Made by a program: the position numbers and the translations under genes. From the NCBI GenBank assembly GCA_948470755.1, contig CAOKPU010000016.1, forward strand, positions 1 through 49,698: 49,698 nt of DNA, read 5' to 3'. Positions within the stretch are counted from its first letter, which is position 1; the number at the start of each line of letters is the position of its first letter. This DNA is from an uncultured Lachnospiraceae bacterium (GTDB taxonomy: Bacteria; Bacillota; Clostridia; Lachnospirales; Lachnospiraceae). Positions 15,978-26,776 of this stretch are shown here, one piece after another. The notes under the pieces were generated by a model. That model saw nothing but the letters and a program-made list of their open reading frames with translations. It was not told where the DNA came from and did no database searches.

Positions 15978-18794
15978 TTATTCCATGATTCCGCTTAACA
16001 TAAACAATCTTTTGAATTCCAGAGCCGGTATTTTGGGTATCCCTTCCCAAAATTCCAATTCACGATACGTCCATGCGGTCATAATTCCTTTTTTCAGATC
16101 CTGTTCCGGATTCCGTTCTTCTTCCTTCCACCTTTTCAGCTTTAACTTTTCCTGTTCGGACATATCGGGCTGCTTATGTTTTGCTTCATTCCAGTCAATT
16201 CTTTCCGTTAGGCAAAAGGCCGATGCCATTGCCGCAAAATAGATTTCATTCCCATATAAACGGTATAATTCCAAAAATGTAAATGTAGTGGAATACAAAT
16301 TGATATGTGCATTCTTTATATCAATCGGCTTTTTTTCCACTTCATCCGACAAAGCAATCGCCGACAGACAGATGCTTGCCGCCTTATTCCCTATATTGGC
16401 CTCTATTAAGGCCCATTCGCAGAAAAAGGAACGGTTTTCCACCACATAACGGACATCCCGGAACAGTTGCCGCGCTTGTTCCGGCTGTTTAACTTTTCGA
16501 TACAGCTTTGATAAGTGAACGATAATATGTTCATCAAATGGATCCAGCTTCAGGATTTGCCTGTCTATCCGGACTGCCAGCCTATTATTCTCATTTACGA
16601 AATTATCCGACATAAACCGCCATCTTTTGAGGGCTTCGATATATTCTCCCTTTTGATTCGCCTCTATCGCCGCCTGTGTCATTTCGATATAGACTTCATC
16701 AAAATCATAATGAAATTCCTCATCCAATATTTTTCTGGCGGATTTGGCGATCGATCCATGCCGGGTATAGATCATATCCCCGCTTACCGTACTGGCGGCT
16801 TCATCCCCCAAAGGACCCAGGATATTTTTCTTAACATCCTTTTCCTCGCATTGGTAAATCTGAGCCATAACCGGCTTGGATAAGAAATAGAGCTTTTTTG
16901 AATGCATCGCCACAATATACGCAAAAGCATTCAATAAAGTTTCACGATAAAGCGGTATTTCTTCCAGCCGCCGAAGCATCTCCCGTACATGATTGTGTAA
17001 GTCGTCCCCATAACGGGTTGCCAGCATAGCGCCCAGCAACGCCCCTTCATCCGGCTCATTCACCTCTTCATTCCGGGAAGACTGAATCAGACGTTTTTTT
17101 GCTTCCTCCGCCGTCAGGCCCTTCAGCTTTCCAAGCCCCTCTTCCCCTAATTCTTTCCATGCATCTATAAACTTTCCTGCATCGTCTTCATCAATGCCTT
17201 TCAGGCGCGGCCTGCTGAAGCTGGATATACTGCGCCACTGCAGTTTATCCGCATCGCTGTTGATCCAATCGGTATCTCTGGCGCATAACAAAAAATGTAC
17301 GTGCTGATATTTCCTCTTTTTTAACCTCTTTATTAACCCAAACAGTTTATGCGCCACAGGAAAGCAGTTGTCCACTCCAATAATCCAATTTCCCTCTTTT
17401 GTATAGTTCAACAACTGCTCCTCATAAAGCTGCGTTTCTTTTTCAGGCTGCCGCAAAACCAATGCCCGCCACCCGTTTTCCCTGCAAAGCTCCCGGATCG
17501 TCTGCAGCAGGATTGTCGTCTTCCCTTCCCCTCCCGCCGCAGATAACAGAATACACTTCGTCTGCTCTTCCTCATTGCATTTGATGAACTCGTCCTGCAA
17601 ATCGGATACTATCTTCCTAAGCGGGATATAAGATGAAAAAATATCATTATAAGAAGGTTCCTTTCCATCAAAATATTTTAAAATGTCCTTCTTTTCCGGC
17701 TCTTTCCTGCTTCTGATAAATTTATCATCTATCAGATGCCAGCCGGCAGGGACTTTCGCTTCCTCTTTCCCTTTTTCTTTATGTTTCATCCCTATAGGCG
17801 CCACCGTACAGGGAAATACCCATATATCCCTGCCTTCCTCCCGGAAATCTTCCGGAAGGTTTCCGGAGGCATCCAACACAAATCTGTCATTATCGGACGA
17901 CCAACGCCTTGGCGCCAGACTGACGGTATCTTTGGCAAAGTCCAAAAACCCCCAATACAAAGAGTTATAATGGATCTCATCATCCTCCCTTTCCTGAAAG
18001 CCCGCACCGCATTGAAGGGATAAAAAGCCCGCATCGGTAGCCGCCATATAGCCCCCGCTGTTTTTGTGCATATGCCCATGTAAATAAATCGCTTTATGCC
18101 TTGCCAGCAATACCGCTGCCTTTTTCCTTTCTTCCTCCTGAAACCAGTCCGGCGGATGATGGCCAAGGATCAGTTTATAGTCGCATCCCTCCAGCCTTTC
18201 CAGTGCTTCCTGTAAAATCCATTTTCCGGGCGAAAGCTGCTCCTTATCTTTATCGGATTTTGACAGCCATGCCGTATTCACCCCTGCAATACCTATCTTG
18301 TACTTTCCCTTTTCATATATGGTATCAAAACAACCTTCTTTCCGGAAAATCCCTTCTACGGGAAAACAAAGCTCATCCATCGTAAAACCATACCGGAACC
18401 CGGCAAACCGTTCAAAAACCCCCTGCCGCATTTCCCTCCCTTTTTCATCCACATCAAAAAAACCGGCCTTTTTCCGGAGGATATCGTATAAGGAAAGCTC
18501 TATCACCTCGCATTTTTCCCGGTTTACGTCATGATTGCCGGGAACGATATATATTTTAGGCAGGACATCATAAATATCAATGACAGGAAGCAGGAATTCA
18601 TTTACAAATGTCTCATATTCTTCCTTTTTGCCTTTGTTGGCTATATCTCCGGTAATAAAAATAAGATCCGGCACAACCCCCTTCTCTTTTTGCTCTTTCA
18701 TATGTACATGTATATTTTTAAATAATTTTATCTGCCCATAATGATCCTTTCCCGTATGAAAATCCGATAAATGCAGCCATTTTATACCTTCCAT
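15978..18794 (-). CDS. Metallophosphoesterase - STAND P-loop NTPase - TPR protein, candidate defence protein
   Basis: A 938-residue multidomain protein. Residues 1-300 are a calcineurin-type phosphoesterase with the complete metal-ligand set: D11-H13 (LSDFH), D50 (ITGD), N87-H88 (PGNHD), H212 (LGHHPP) and H239/H241-type GHMH. Residues about 385-560 form a STAND/AAA-like NTPase with Walker A GGEGKTT (421-427), an acidic Walker B strand IIGVDNCF (471-478) and a LLCARDTDW sensor. A winged-helix-like stretch and TPR-like repeats (about 700-850, e.g. GEYIEALKRWR and PEQARQLFRDV) follow. This effector-NTPase-sensor order is typical of Avs/NLR-like immune proteins, in which ligand binding by the repeats activates the effector. 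The start at 18794 has AAGGAG upstream. It is the first gene of a pair with the HD-HSP90 gene. Confidence 0.82.
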   Translation of the reverse strand: MEGIKWLHLSDFHTGKDHYGQIKLFKNIHVHMKEQKEKGVVPDLIFITGDIANKGKKEEYETFVNEFLLPVIDIYDVLPKIYIVPGNHDVNREKCEVIELSLYDILRKKAGFFDVDEKGREMRQGVFERFAGFRYGFTMDELCFPVEGIFRKEGCFDTIYEKGKYKIGIAGVNTAWLSKSDKDKEQLSPGKWILQEALERLEGCDYKLILGHHPPDWFQEEERKKAAVLLARHKAIYLHGHMHKNSGGYMAATDAGFLSLQCGAGFQEREDDEIHYNSLYWGFLDFAKDTVSLAPRRWSSDNDRFVLDASGNLPEDFREEGRDIWVFPCTVAPIGMKHKEKGKEEAKVPAGWHLIDDKFIRSRKEPEKKDILKYFDGKEPSYNDIFSSYIPLRKIVSDLQDEFIKCNEEEQTKCILLSAAGGEGKTTILLQTIRELCRENGWRALVLRQPEKETQLYEEQLLNYTKEGNWIIGVDNCFPVAHKLFGLIKRLKKRKYQHVHFLLCARDTDWINSDADKLQWRSISSFSRPRLKGIDEDDAGKFIDAWKELGEEGLGKLKGLTAEEAKKRLIQSSRNEEVNEPDEGALLGAMLATRYGDDLHNHVREMLRRLEEIPLYRETLLNAFAYIVAMHSKKLYFLSKPVMAQIYQCEEKDVKKNILGPLGDEAASTVSGDMIYTRHGSIAKSARKILDEEFHYDFDEVYIEMTQAAIEANQKGEYIEALKRWRFMSDNFVNENNRLAVRIDRQILKLDPFDEHIIVHLSKLYRKVKQPEQARQLFRDVRYVVENRSFFCEWALIEANIGNKAASICLSAIALSDEVEKKPIDIKNAHINLYSTTFTFLELYRLYGNEIYFAAMASAFCLTERIDWNEAKHKQPDMSEQEKLKLKRWKEEERNPEQDLKKGIMTAWTYRELEFWEGIPKIPALEFKRLFMLSGIME

Positions 18795-18977
18795 ATCCTA
18801 TGCTTCTCCTTTTGTATATTTCTCCCTATGCTTTAGCGCCACGTCAGCTCCTGCAAAGCCAACAACCCCGGTGCAGGGCATACGGGGTTGCCGGCCTTCG
18901 CGGCAGTCGCCAAATGCCTGCAAGCAGTCACTGGCTCATTGCCCGCGGGCATCAAATACCGTTCCCCGGCCGTATCT

Positions 18978-19745
18978 TTATTTCCGGCAAACGTTCAGGC
19001 CTCCGTCTATATTGATCGAGCTTCCTGTTATATACGAAGAAAGCGGTGAAAGTAATAATAAAACCATAGGAACGACTTCTTTGGCCTGCCCAAACCTTCC
19101 AAAAGGTATTCCCCTTCTTTTCGCTTCCTGCCCCTTCCATGCCTCAAAACTTAAGGATGATCCTGCTTTTTGATATTTATCGGACTGCCGCTCCGTGTCA
19201 ACGGCCCCCAAATTAACCGTATTGACACATATTTTAGGCGCGAGGCTGTTCGCCAGCATATAAGCAATTTGCTTTACCGCCGCCATTTCCATATCAGGAA
19301 TATTAGCCGTTATCCCATTCATAATCACAATCCTGGGATGATCGGATTTCAAAAGCTCATCGATTGCCGGCCTGACCGTATTCAAAATCCCGCAGACTTT
19401 GATTTCAAATTGATTGCGCCACTCCTCATTTTTTGTTTCCAAAACAGTACCCAGCGAGCCGCTTCCTGCACTTGCCACCACTCCGTCCAGTTTACCAAAA
19501 CGTGCAACTGTTTTCATAACTACTTGCTCCATTTGTCCGCTGTTTAAAATATCAGCCGTTACTGTCAACAGATTTTCCCGGGATTTGCCGGGTATGCCGT
19601 CATAAAGTTCCCGGAGATTCTTATCATTCCTCGCGCAAGCCGTCACTGCCGCCCCTTCTGTTAGCAGTTCCAGCACAATCTCCCTCCCAATCCCCTTACT
19701 GCCTCCGGTTACCAAAAAAACACTATTTTTTAGTCTAAGATCCAC
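18978..19745 (-). CDS. SDR-family protein lacking the canonical catalytic Tyr
   Basis: A 255-residue Rossmann-fold protein of the short-chain dehydrogenase/reductase superfamily. The nucleotide-binding TGGSKGIG (about 13-20) and the C-terminal ITGSSINIDGG are present. NNAG is replaced by SAGSG, and the active-site segment reads IMNGITANIPDMEMAAVKQ, where the YxxxK tyrosine is Met and the upstream Ser is absent. Oxidoreductase activity is therefore doubtful. The start is a GTG at 19745 with GGAGG 6 nt upstream; an upstream TTG (19775) is less likely. It has its own promoter (19807-19835) after the spoVAC terminator. A hairpin-containing gap of 183 bp separates it from the STAND gene, with CAACCCCG and CGGGGTTG arms near 18864-18891. 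Confidence 0.85.
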   Translation of the reverse strand: MDLRLKNSVFLVTGGSKGIGREIVLELLTEGAAVTACARNDKNLRELYDGIPGKSRENLLTVTADILNSGQMEQVVMKTVARFGKLDGVVASAGSGSLGTVLETKNEEWRNQFEIKVCGILNTVRPAIDELLKSDHPRIVIMNGITANIPDMEMAAVKQIAYMLANSLAPKICVNTVNLGAVDTERQSDKYQKAGSSLSFEAWKGQEAKRRGIPFGRFGQAKEVVPMVLLLLSPLSSYITGSSINIDGGLNVCRK

Positions 19746-19806
19746 GTTAACCCTCCATTCCTGCCCAACACACAAAAATTCCCAAAATACCTTCCCTTAC
19801 GGATAC

Positions 19807-19835
19807 AATATACCATTCTTTTCCCCCATGCACAA
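19807..19835 (-). promoter_or_regulatory. probable promoter of the SDR gene
   Basis: Minus-strand TTGTGC (19835-19830), a 17-bp spacer and TATATT (19812-19807) lie directly downstream of the spoVAC terminator. This separates the SDR transcription unit, and possibly the genes after it, from spoVAC. Confidence 0.5.
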
Positions 19836-19845
19836 GTTGCCATAC

Positions 19846-19881
19846 AAAAAGGCAGAGCCAACATCCGTCGCTCTGCCTTCC
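19846..19881 (-). terminator. intrinsic terminator after spoVAC
   Basis: On the minus strand GGCAGAGC pairs with GCTCTGCC and is followed by TTTTTGTATGG. It lies 22 bp past the spoVAC stop codon. Confidence 0.85.
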
Positions 19882-19902
19882 CTACCCGATCAACTGATTT
19901 TC

Positions 19903-20361
19903 CTACCAAACCCCAAAACACTTCCCGGCCCAGTAAATGAATCCCAACGCCCAGCTTGTAAATATCCCATAAAGTATGACCGGCCCGGCAATGGTGAAAA
20001 TCTTGCACCCAATCCCGAAGACCTGCCCCTCCTTTTTAAATTCAATCGCCGGCGCCGCCACCGAATTGGCAAAACCCGTGATCGGCACCAAAGCTCCCGC
20101 GCCGCCAAATTTTACGATTGACGGATATATATTAAAGCCGGTCAGCAAGATGCTCGCCAGAATAAGAATCAGCGAGCACCAGCTTCCCGCCGTCTCTTTG
20201 TCCAGCCCTGCCGCATCCGTGCAATAATTCAAGATAAGCTGGCCAATAACGCATATTACGCCCCCTACAAGGAAAGCCTTAACCATCTGCAGCCATAAAT
20301 TATGCGTCGGGGTCACTTCCTTCACATATTCCTGATATTCCTGCTTGATCTGTTCATCCAT
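19903..20361 (-). CDS. spoVAC: Stage V sporulation protein AC (SpoVAC)
   Basis: Membrane subunit of the SpoVA dipicolinate channel; in Bacillus SpoVAC behaves as a mechanosensitive channel. The 152-residue product has the family length, hydrophobic helices and the conserved core GGAGALVPITGFANSVAAPAIEFKKEG (around residues 85-111; quoted here as overlapping parts VPITGFANS and AIEFKKEG). The open frame runs up to 20457 and would add 32 residues resembling a signal sequence. The ATG at 20361 (MDEQIKQEYQEYV) gives the usual SpoVAC N terminus and has GGGG 5 nt upstream. A sigma-G-like promoter (20490-20518) lies upstream, and a palindrome ATTGAAAAT-GTTA-ATTTTCAAT (20437-20458) lies in the leader. 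A terminator follows. Confidence 0.95.
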   Translation of the reverse strand: MDEQIKQEYQEYVKEVTPTHNLWLQMVKAFLVGGVICVIGQLILNYCTDAAGLDKETAGSWCSLILILASILLTGFNIYPSIVKFGGAGALVPITGFANSVAAPAIEFKKEGQVFGIGCKIFTIAGPVILYGIFTSWALGFIYWAGKCFGVW

Positions 20362-20489
20362 ATTTTTCCCCATTTCTGCGCTGCTTGTTGCGCATAACGG
20401 GTTTGTGACAAGCAACGCGCAGACACAAATCCCGCGATTGAAAATGTTAATTTTCAATCTTTTCCCTCGCTTTATCCTTTACTTTCTTA

Positions 20490-20518
20490 TAGTATCTCGA
20501 AACCAGTAAAAATTATGC
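20490..20518 (-). promoter_or_regulatory. sigma-G-like promoter of spoVAC
   Basis: Minus-strand GCATA (20518-20514), a 17-bp spacer and GATACTA (20496-20490) match the GNATA/CATWMTA sigma-G pattern except for the first -10 base. Spacing equals that at spoVAA and spoVAE. It suggests that spoVAC can be transcribed independently of spoVAA-AB. Confidence 0.5.
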
Positions 20519-20577
20519 AAGGTTTGGTCAGACATCCATGTGATAACAATATAAAAAACACCGCGCATTCACATCCT

Positions 20578-21078
20578 TTACATCCCTCCATGAAGATAGA
20601 CTGCCTTGGCGAAATAAAGAATGCTCCCCGCCGCCTTCCCCAAAGCCATAGCCAAAACGGCAATGCCCAGCCCATGACGGAAACCGATCCTTCTTGAAAA
20701 AATAGGGATCGTATCCAGCATTTCCGCAATGGCCAAAGCCAGGCATCCTACGAAGATCCCGGCAAATAAGCCGAAAACGACAATCAGCGCCGTTCCTATG
20801 ATATACCAGATTTCTTCCGTCCTCCCCTTTCCGAATATCTGGTTTTTTATAATAAAATCCCCAAAGCGTCCATGCCGTTCAAACACGCTTAGGAAATCTC
20901 CCGCCAACGTACCAAGCACTACCGCTTCCTCAAACAGAAAAACCTTTTTGCTCACGTGCATTTTCCCGGCAAACCGAGGGATCAGGCCTACGGATATCAG
21001 CACCGTAAACACGCCGCCCGCTGCAAACACCCCAAAGCTCGTCCCCACAATCCCTAAAAATAACTGTTTAAGAAACAT
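20578..21078 (-). CDS. spoVAB: Stage V sporulation protein AB (SpoVAB)
   Basis: A 166-residue protein with about four or five membrane helices, recognised as SpoVAB by GVFAAGGVFTVLISVGLIPR near the N terminus (quoted to 20 residues), YIIGTALIVVFGLFAGIFVGCLA in the middle (helix around residues 90-112) and a late SRRIGFRHG. It is required for dipicolinate uptake in Bacillus, though its exact role is unclear, and is somewhat longer than the Bacillus protein. The start at 21078 overlaps the spoVAA 3' end by 11 bp and has GGGAGGGG 10 nt upstream. The following 216-bp gap carries the spoVAC promoter. Confidence 0.92.
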   Translation of the reverse strand: MFLKQLFLGIVGTSFGVFAAGGVFTVLISVGLIPRFAGKMHVSKKVFLFEEAVVLGTLAGDFLSVFERHGRFGDFIIKNQIFGKGRTEEIWYIIGTALIVVFGLFAGIFVGCLALAIAEMLDTIPIFSRRIGFRHGLGIAVLAMALGKAAGSILYFAKAVYLHGGM

Positions 21079-21697
21079 CAATCGTCTTCCCCTCCCTATC
21101 CGCCGTTTCAATGAGCGCATCATTTACATCTTTCTCATAAACACGCATCTCCACCTCTATAGGGGTCGGGTCTTTCGTAATACGTCTCCCTCCTATATGA
21201 TTAAAAAACACGATAATCCCTACCGCCAGGCCAATCGAATAAGTAAACTCCAATATGGAATATCCGGGGGAAGGCTGCCCCATCACCAGTTCATATACTT
21301 TGCCGAATACTTTACTGATCCCTACGTCATTATGGAACGCCATAATCGTAAAAGCCGTGCCAAAAAAGCTGATGCACGCCACAAAAACAATCTTACATAG
21401 CTGGACGGCCCCCTTATGCCGGTTCACATCCACACGCTCCACAAGCACATCCGTCTCCCCCAGATTTTCCACCGTCACGTTCGGACATGCCTGCTGGATC
21501 ATTTCAATCAGCCTTAAAACGCCAAACACTTGCCGTTTTTGCTCTTCCGATGAGAAACGATGTACCTTGATCGCTTTCGCCTTGGCCGCAATATGGCTGT
21601 CGGCGCAATACACTTTCGCCATATCCTTCAAAAATACATCGTCCTGCATCACTTCCACATTCCGCTCCGCCTTCAAATAAACAACTTCCCCTGCCAT
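21068..21697 (-). CDS. spoVAA: Stage V sporulation protein AA (SpoVAA)
   Basis: A 209-residue protein with a soluble N-terminal domain (about 1-95, starting VYLKAERNVEV and passing through VENLGETDVLVER) and two membrane helices (about 105-125 and 150-172). The C-terminal tail carries the SpoVAA signature DPTPIEVEMRVYE. It is the first gene of the spoVA series. The start at 21697 has AAGGAG 10 nt upstream; an ATG 10 codons earlier has no ribosome site. A clear sigma-G-like promoter lies at 21738-21766. In Bacillus spoVAA directly follows sigF; here a bgl operon separates the two. Confidence 0.93.
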   Translation of the reverse strand: MAGEVVYLKAERNVEVMQDDVFLKDMAKVYCADSHIAAKAKAIKVHRFSSEEQKRQVFGVLRLIEMIQQACPNVTVENLGETDVLVERVDVNRHKGAVQLCKIVFVACISFFGTAFTIMAFHNDVGISKVFGKVYELVMGQPSPGYSILEFTYSIGLAVGIIVFFNHIGGRRITKDPTPIEVEMRVYEKDVNDALIETADREGKTIDVS

Positions 21698-21737
21698 TTT
21701 AACGCTTCTCCTTCCGGGTCTTTTCATCCATCTATTT

Positions 21738-21766
21738 TATTATGACGCCGGAAGGATATTTTATTC
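21738..21766 (-). promoter_or_regulatory. sigma-G-like promoter of spoVAA-spoVAB
   Basis: Minus-strand GAATA (21766-21762), a 17-bp spacer and CATAATA (21744-21738). The -10 fits CATWMTA exactly, and the pair is identical in both boxes and spacing to the one before spoVAE, 17 kb away. Confidence 0.6.
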
Positions 21767-21805
21767 GTAAAGACATAAAGAAATGTCCGCCATTACTTCT
21801 TTTTA

Positions 21806-21976
21806 CTATATCACCGTATATTCCATATATTCATAATGAAGCTTAGTCCCTTCCGCAATGTTTTCCGGCAGCAGCGCGCGGGCCACCAGCTTCAATTCAT
21901 CGCTTTCCTCATCCAGCCGCCTTAAATTCGCATAATCCCCCTCTATACTGACCACTACATAATCAAAAGCTTTCAT
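21806..21976 (-). CDS. DUF3006-like small protein
   Basis: A 56-residue protein, MKAFDYVVVSIEGDYA at the N terminus and VARALLPENIAEGTKL in the middle. This matches the compact beta-barrel pattern of DUF3006-type proteins (IEGDYA ... LP ... EG). No enzymatic function can be inferred. A start at 21976 is chosen because GAGAGG lies 7 nt upstream; another in-frame ATG at 21982 is 1 nt from that ribosome site, the same double-ATG layout as argG. It stands alone between the bgl operon terminator and the spoVAA promoter. Confidence 0.65.
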   Translation of the reverse strand: MKAFDYVVVSIEGDYANLRRLDEESDELKLVARALLPENIAEGTKLHYEYMEYTVI

Positions 21977-22103
21977 CTGCATACCTCTCTTTCCCACCAC
22001 TTCTTTACATGTGATATATGACCAGCATAGCATAAAATATTCCCGCCTTTCAACTCCCTTAGACGGTTTCCCTATTTTTCTCACGCAGTCTGCTTATTTC
22101 ATG

Positions 22104-22152
22104 CAAAAGCGCTTCCCGGGTCCATGCCAAAAAGCATTTTCCCAGGAAGCGC
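22104..22152 (-). terminator. intrinsic terminator of the bgl operon
   Basis: Minus-strand GCGCTTCCTGGG pairs with CCCGGGAAGCGC and is followed by TTTT. It lies 27 bp beyond the bglA stop codon. Confidence 0.75.
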
Positions 22153-22178
22153 CAAATCCCGCATAAGCAACATATCAG

Positions 22179-23627
<1,449 letters not shown>

Positions 23628-23642
23628 TCATCCTAAATAACC

Positions 23643-25493
<1,851 letters not shown>

Positions 25494-25611
25494 CTAATCT
25501 CCTTCCTTGCCCCGCCCCTTTTCCCGGCCTGGGCTTTTTATGCTTATTCTTACAACATCTTTTTTCCGCCCCGGATCCTGCTTATAGAGCTTTTGTTTCC
25601 GCCTTTTTGCG

Positions 25612-25662
25612 TTACCGTTTTTCCTTAGGCATTGCTTTGCGCCCTTCCGGATCTTTACTCAT
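25612..25662 (-). CDS. possible 16-codon leader ORF before bglF
   Basis: Encodes MSKDPEGRKAMPKEKR, a very basic peptide, with an excellent ribosome site (GGAAGGAGGG, about 5-8 nt before the ATG). It lies in the 229-bp gap between bglG and bglF. It might be a leader peptide or simply a chance frame after a good purine-rich stretch. Nothing else in the gap was recognised. Confidence 0.25.
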   Translation of the reverse strand: MSKDPEGRKAMPKEKR

Positions 25663-25713
25663 GCACCGCCCTCCTTCCCAGCCCATCCGTCGAACCAGCG
25701 ATCCTTGCAGATA

Positions 25714-26556
25714 TCAAGAAGTCGTCTTATAAATCACACGCTCAATATGTATTGTCAGATACAGCTTTTCTTCATCGGACAGGCAATATTGGTATTTTTT
25801 ACTTAAGAAGTCCCCAATGCGTTCTACGCAGCTATATGCATTCTGGTATTGGTTTTTTACCATCGCCAGCAACTGATTATCCGCTTCATCCTGATAAGTC
25901 TTACCGCCAATCAGCCGTTTTGCAAAAAATTTTAAATGGGTAATAAACCTGTAATAATAAACGCTGTCTTCATCGAACTCCACATTAAATTTGTATTTTA
26001 CAATATTTACCAATTCCTGCATTACTTTGGTAATTTGGTAAATATCCTGCATATTTTCTTCATCCATAGCTGCGTTTGCCAGATGCAGCGCAATAAACCC
26101 CGCCTCGTCTTCCGGCAGCCTGATCTCAAAACGTTTTTCGATCATGTCCAGCGCCTTCATCCCAATAGCGAACTGATCCGGATAGAACCGCCTCGTTTCC
26201 CACAATAATGCATTTTTCACCGTAATCCCCTCAAAGTAGCGTACAATCGCCGTATGCACGTGATCCACCAGGCTGATATATATCATATCGTTTAATTTTT
26301 TCCCCGTTTTTGTTTTTGCATAAGAAATAATCTCCTCTCCGATTTCAATATGAGGGATCGGTATATCGACAATCAATTCCTGGAATTTATGCGCTGCTTT
26401 CTGATTCGATAGCGTAAAAATCTTATCGATCAGCTTTTCGTCCAGCTCCTCCCCCGGCTTTTTCCTGAAGGCCAGCCCTCGTCCCATTATGATTTTCTCC
26501 ACTCCGTTTTCTTTTACAATTACTACGTTATTATTCAAAATTTTCCCAATGATCAT
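25714..26556 (-). CDS. licT: BglG/LicT-type transcriptional antiterminator
   Basis: A 280-residue RNA-binding antiterminator. The N-terminal CAT domain (about 1-55) starts MIIGKILNNNVVIV and contains the typical GRGLAF. PRD1 (about 65-170) and PRD2 (about 175-280) carry conserved histidines for PTS phosphorylation (VDHVHTA, ALHLAN, FITHLKFF, LTIHIERV). It should bind the RAT at 26659-26690 in its own leader and prevent termination when beta-glucosides are present. First gene of the bgl operon; the start has AAGGAAAAG upstream. The operon is placed between sigF and spoVAA. Confidence 0.93.
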   Translation of the reverse strand: MIIGKILNNNVVIVKENGVEKIIMGRGLAFRKKPGEELDEKLIDKIFTLSNQKAAHKFQELIVDIPIPHIEIGEEIISYAKTKTGKKLNDMIYISLVDHVHTAIVRYFEGITVKNALLWETRRFYPDQFAIGMKALDMIEKRFEIRLPEDEAGFIALHLANAAMDEENMQDIYQITKVMQELVNIVKYKFNVEFDEDSVYYYRFITHLKFFAKRLIGGKTYQDEADNQLLAMVKNQYQNAYSCVERIGDFLSKKYQYCLSDEEKLYLTIHIERVIYKTTS

Positions 26557-26606
26557 CGTCTTTTCCTTACCAAAGCCCTACAGCAACAAAGTCTTTCCTA
26601 TGATAC

Positions 26607-26690
26607 AAAAAAACCTACATACTACCAGCAGGAATTCAATTCCTGCCAACAGCATGTAGGTTTAGCTTGCTATACGCAATCACTATCGCT
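26607..26690 (-). promoter_or_regulatory. RAT antiterminator and overlapping leader terminator of the bgl operon
   Basis: The minus-strand terminator has arms AAACCTACAT and ATGTAGGTTT with an inner GCAGGAATT/AATTCCTGC stem, then a T7 run. Its 5' arm overlaps an RAT-like segment (26690-26659) that ends AGCAAGCTAAACC, as in bgl/lic systems. The T run continues GTATCATAGGAAA, the same string that follows the valS T-box terminator and the beta-repeat hairpin. Confidence 0.75.
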
Positions 26691-26776
26691 ACTATATTTT
26701 ATAAAACCTTTTTATCATATATACGAAAAAAAGTCAAGTGTTTTTTTATCCATTGCAGTTTTCTCTTTCCATACTT

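Noticed and set aside
20437-20458. Palindrome ATTGAAAAT-GTTA-ATTTTCAAT before spoVAC as a terminator
   Set aside because: It has no T tract and lies between the promoter and the gene; it may be an operator, but nothing supports a specific role.
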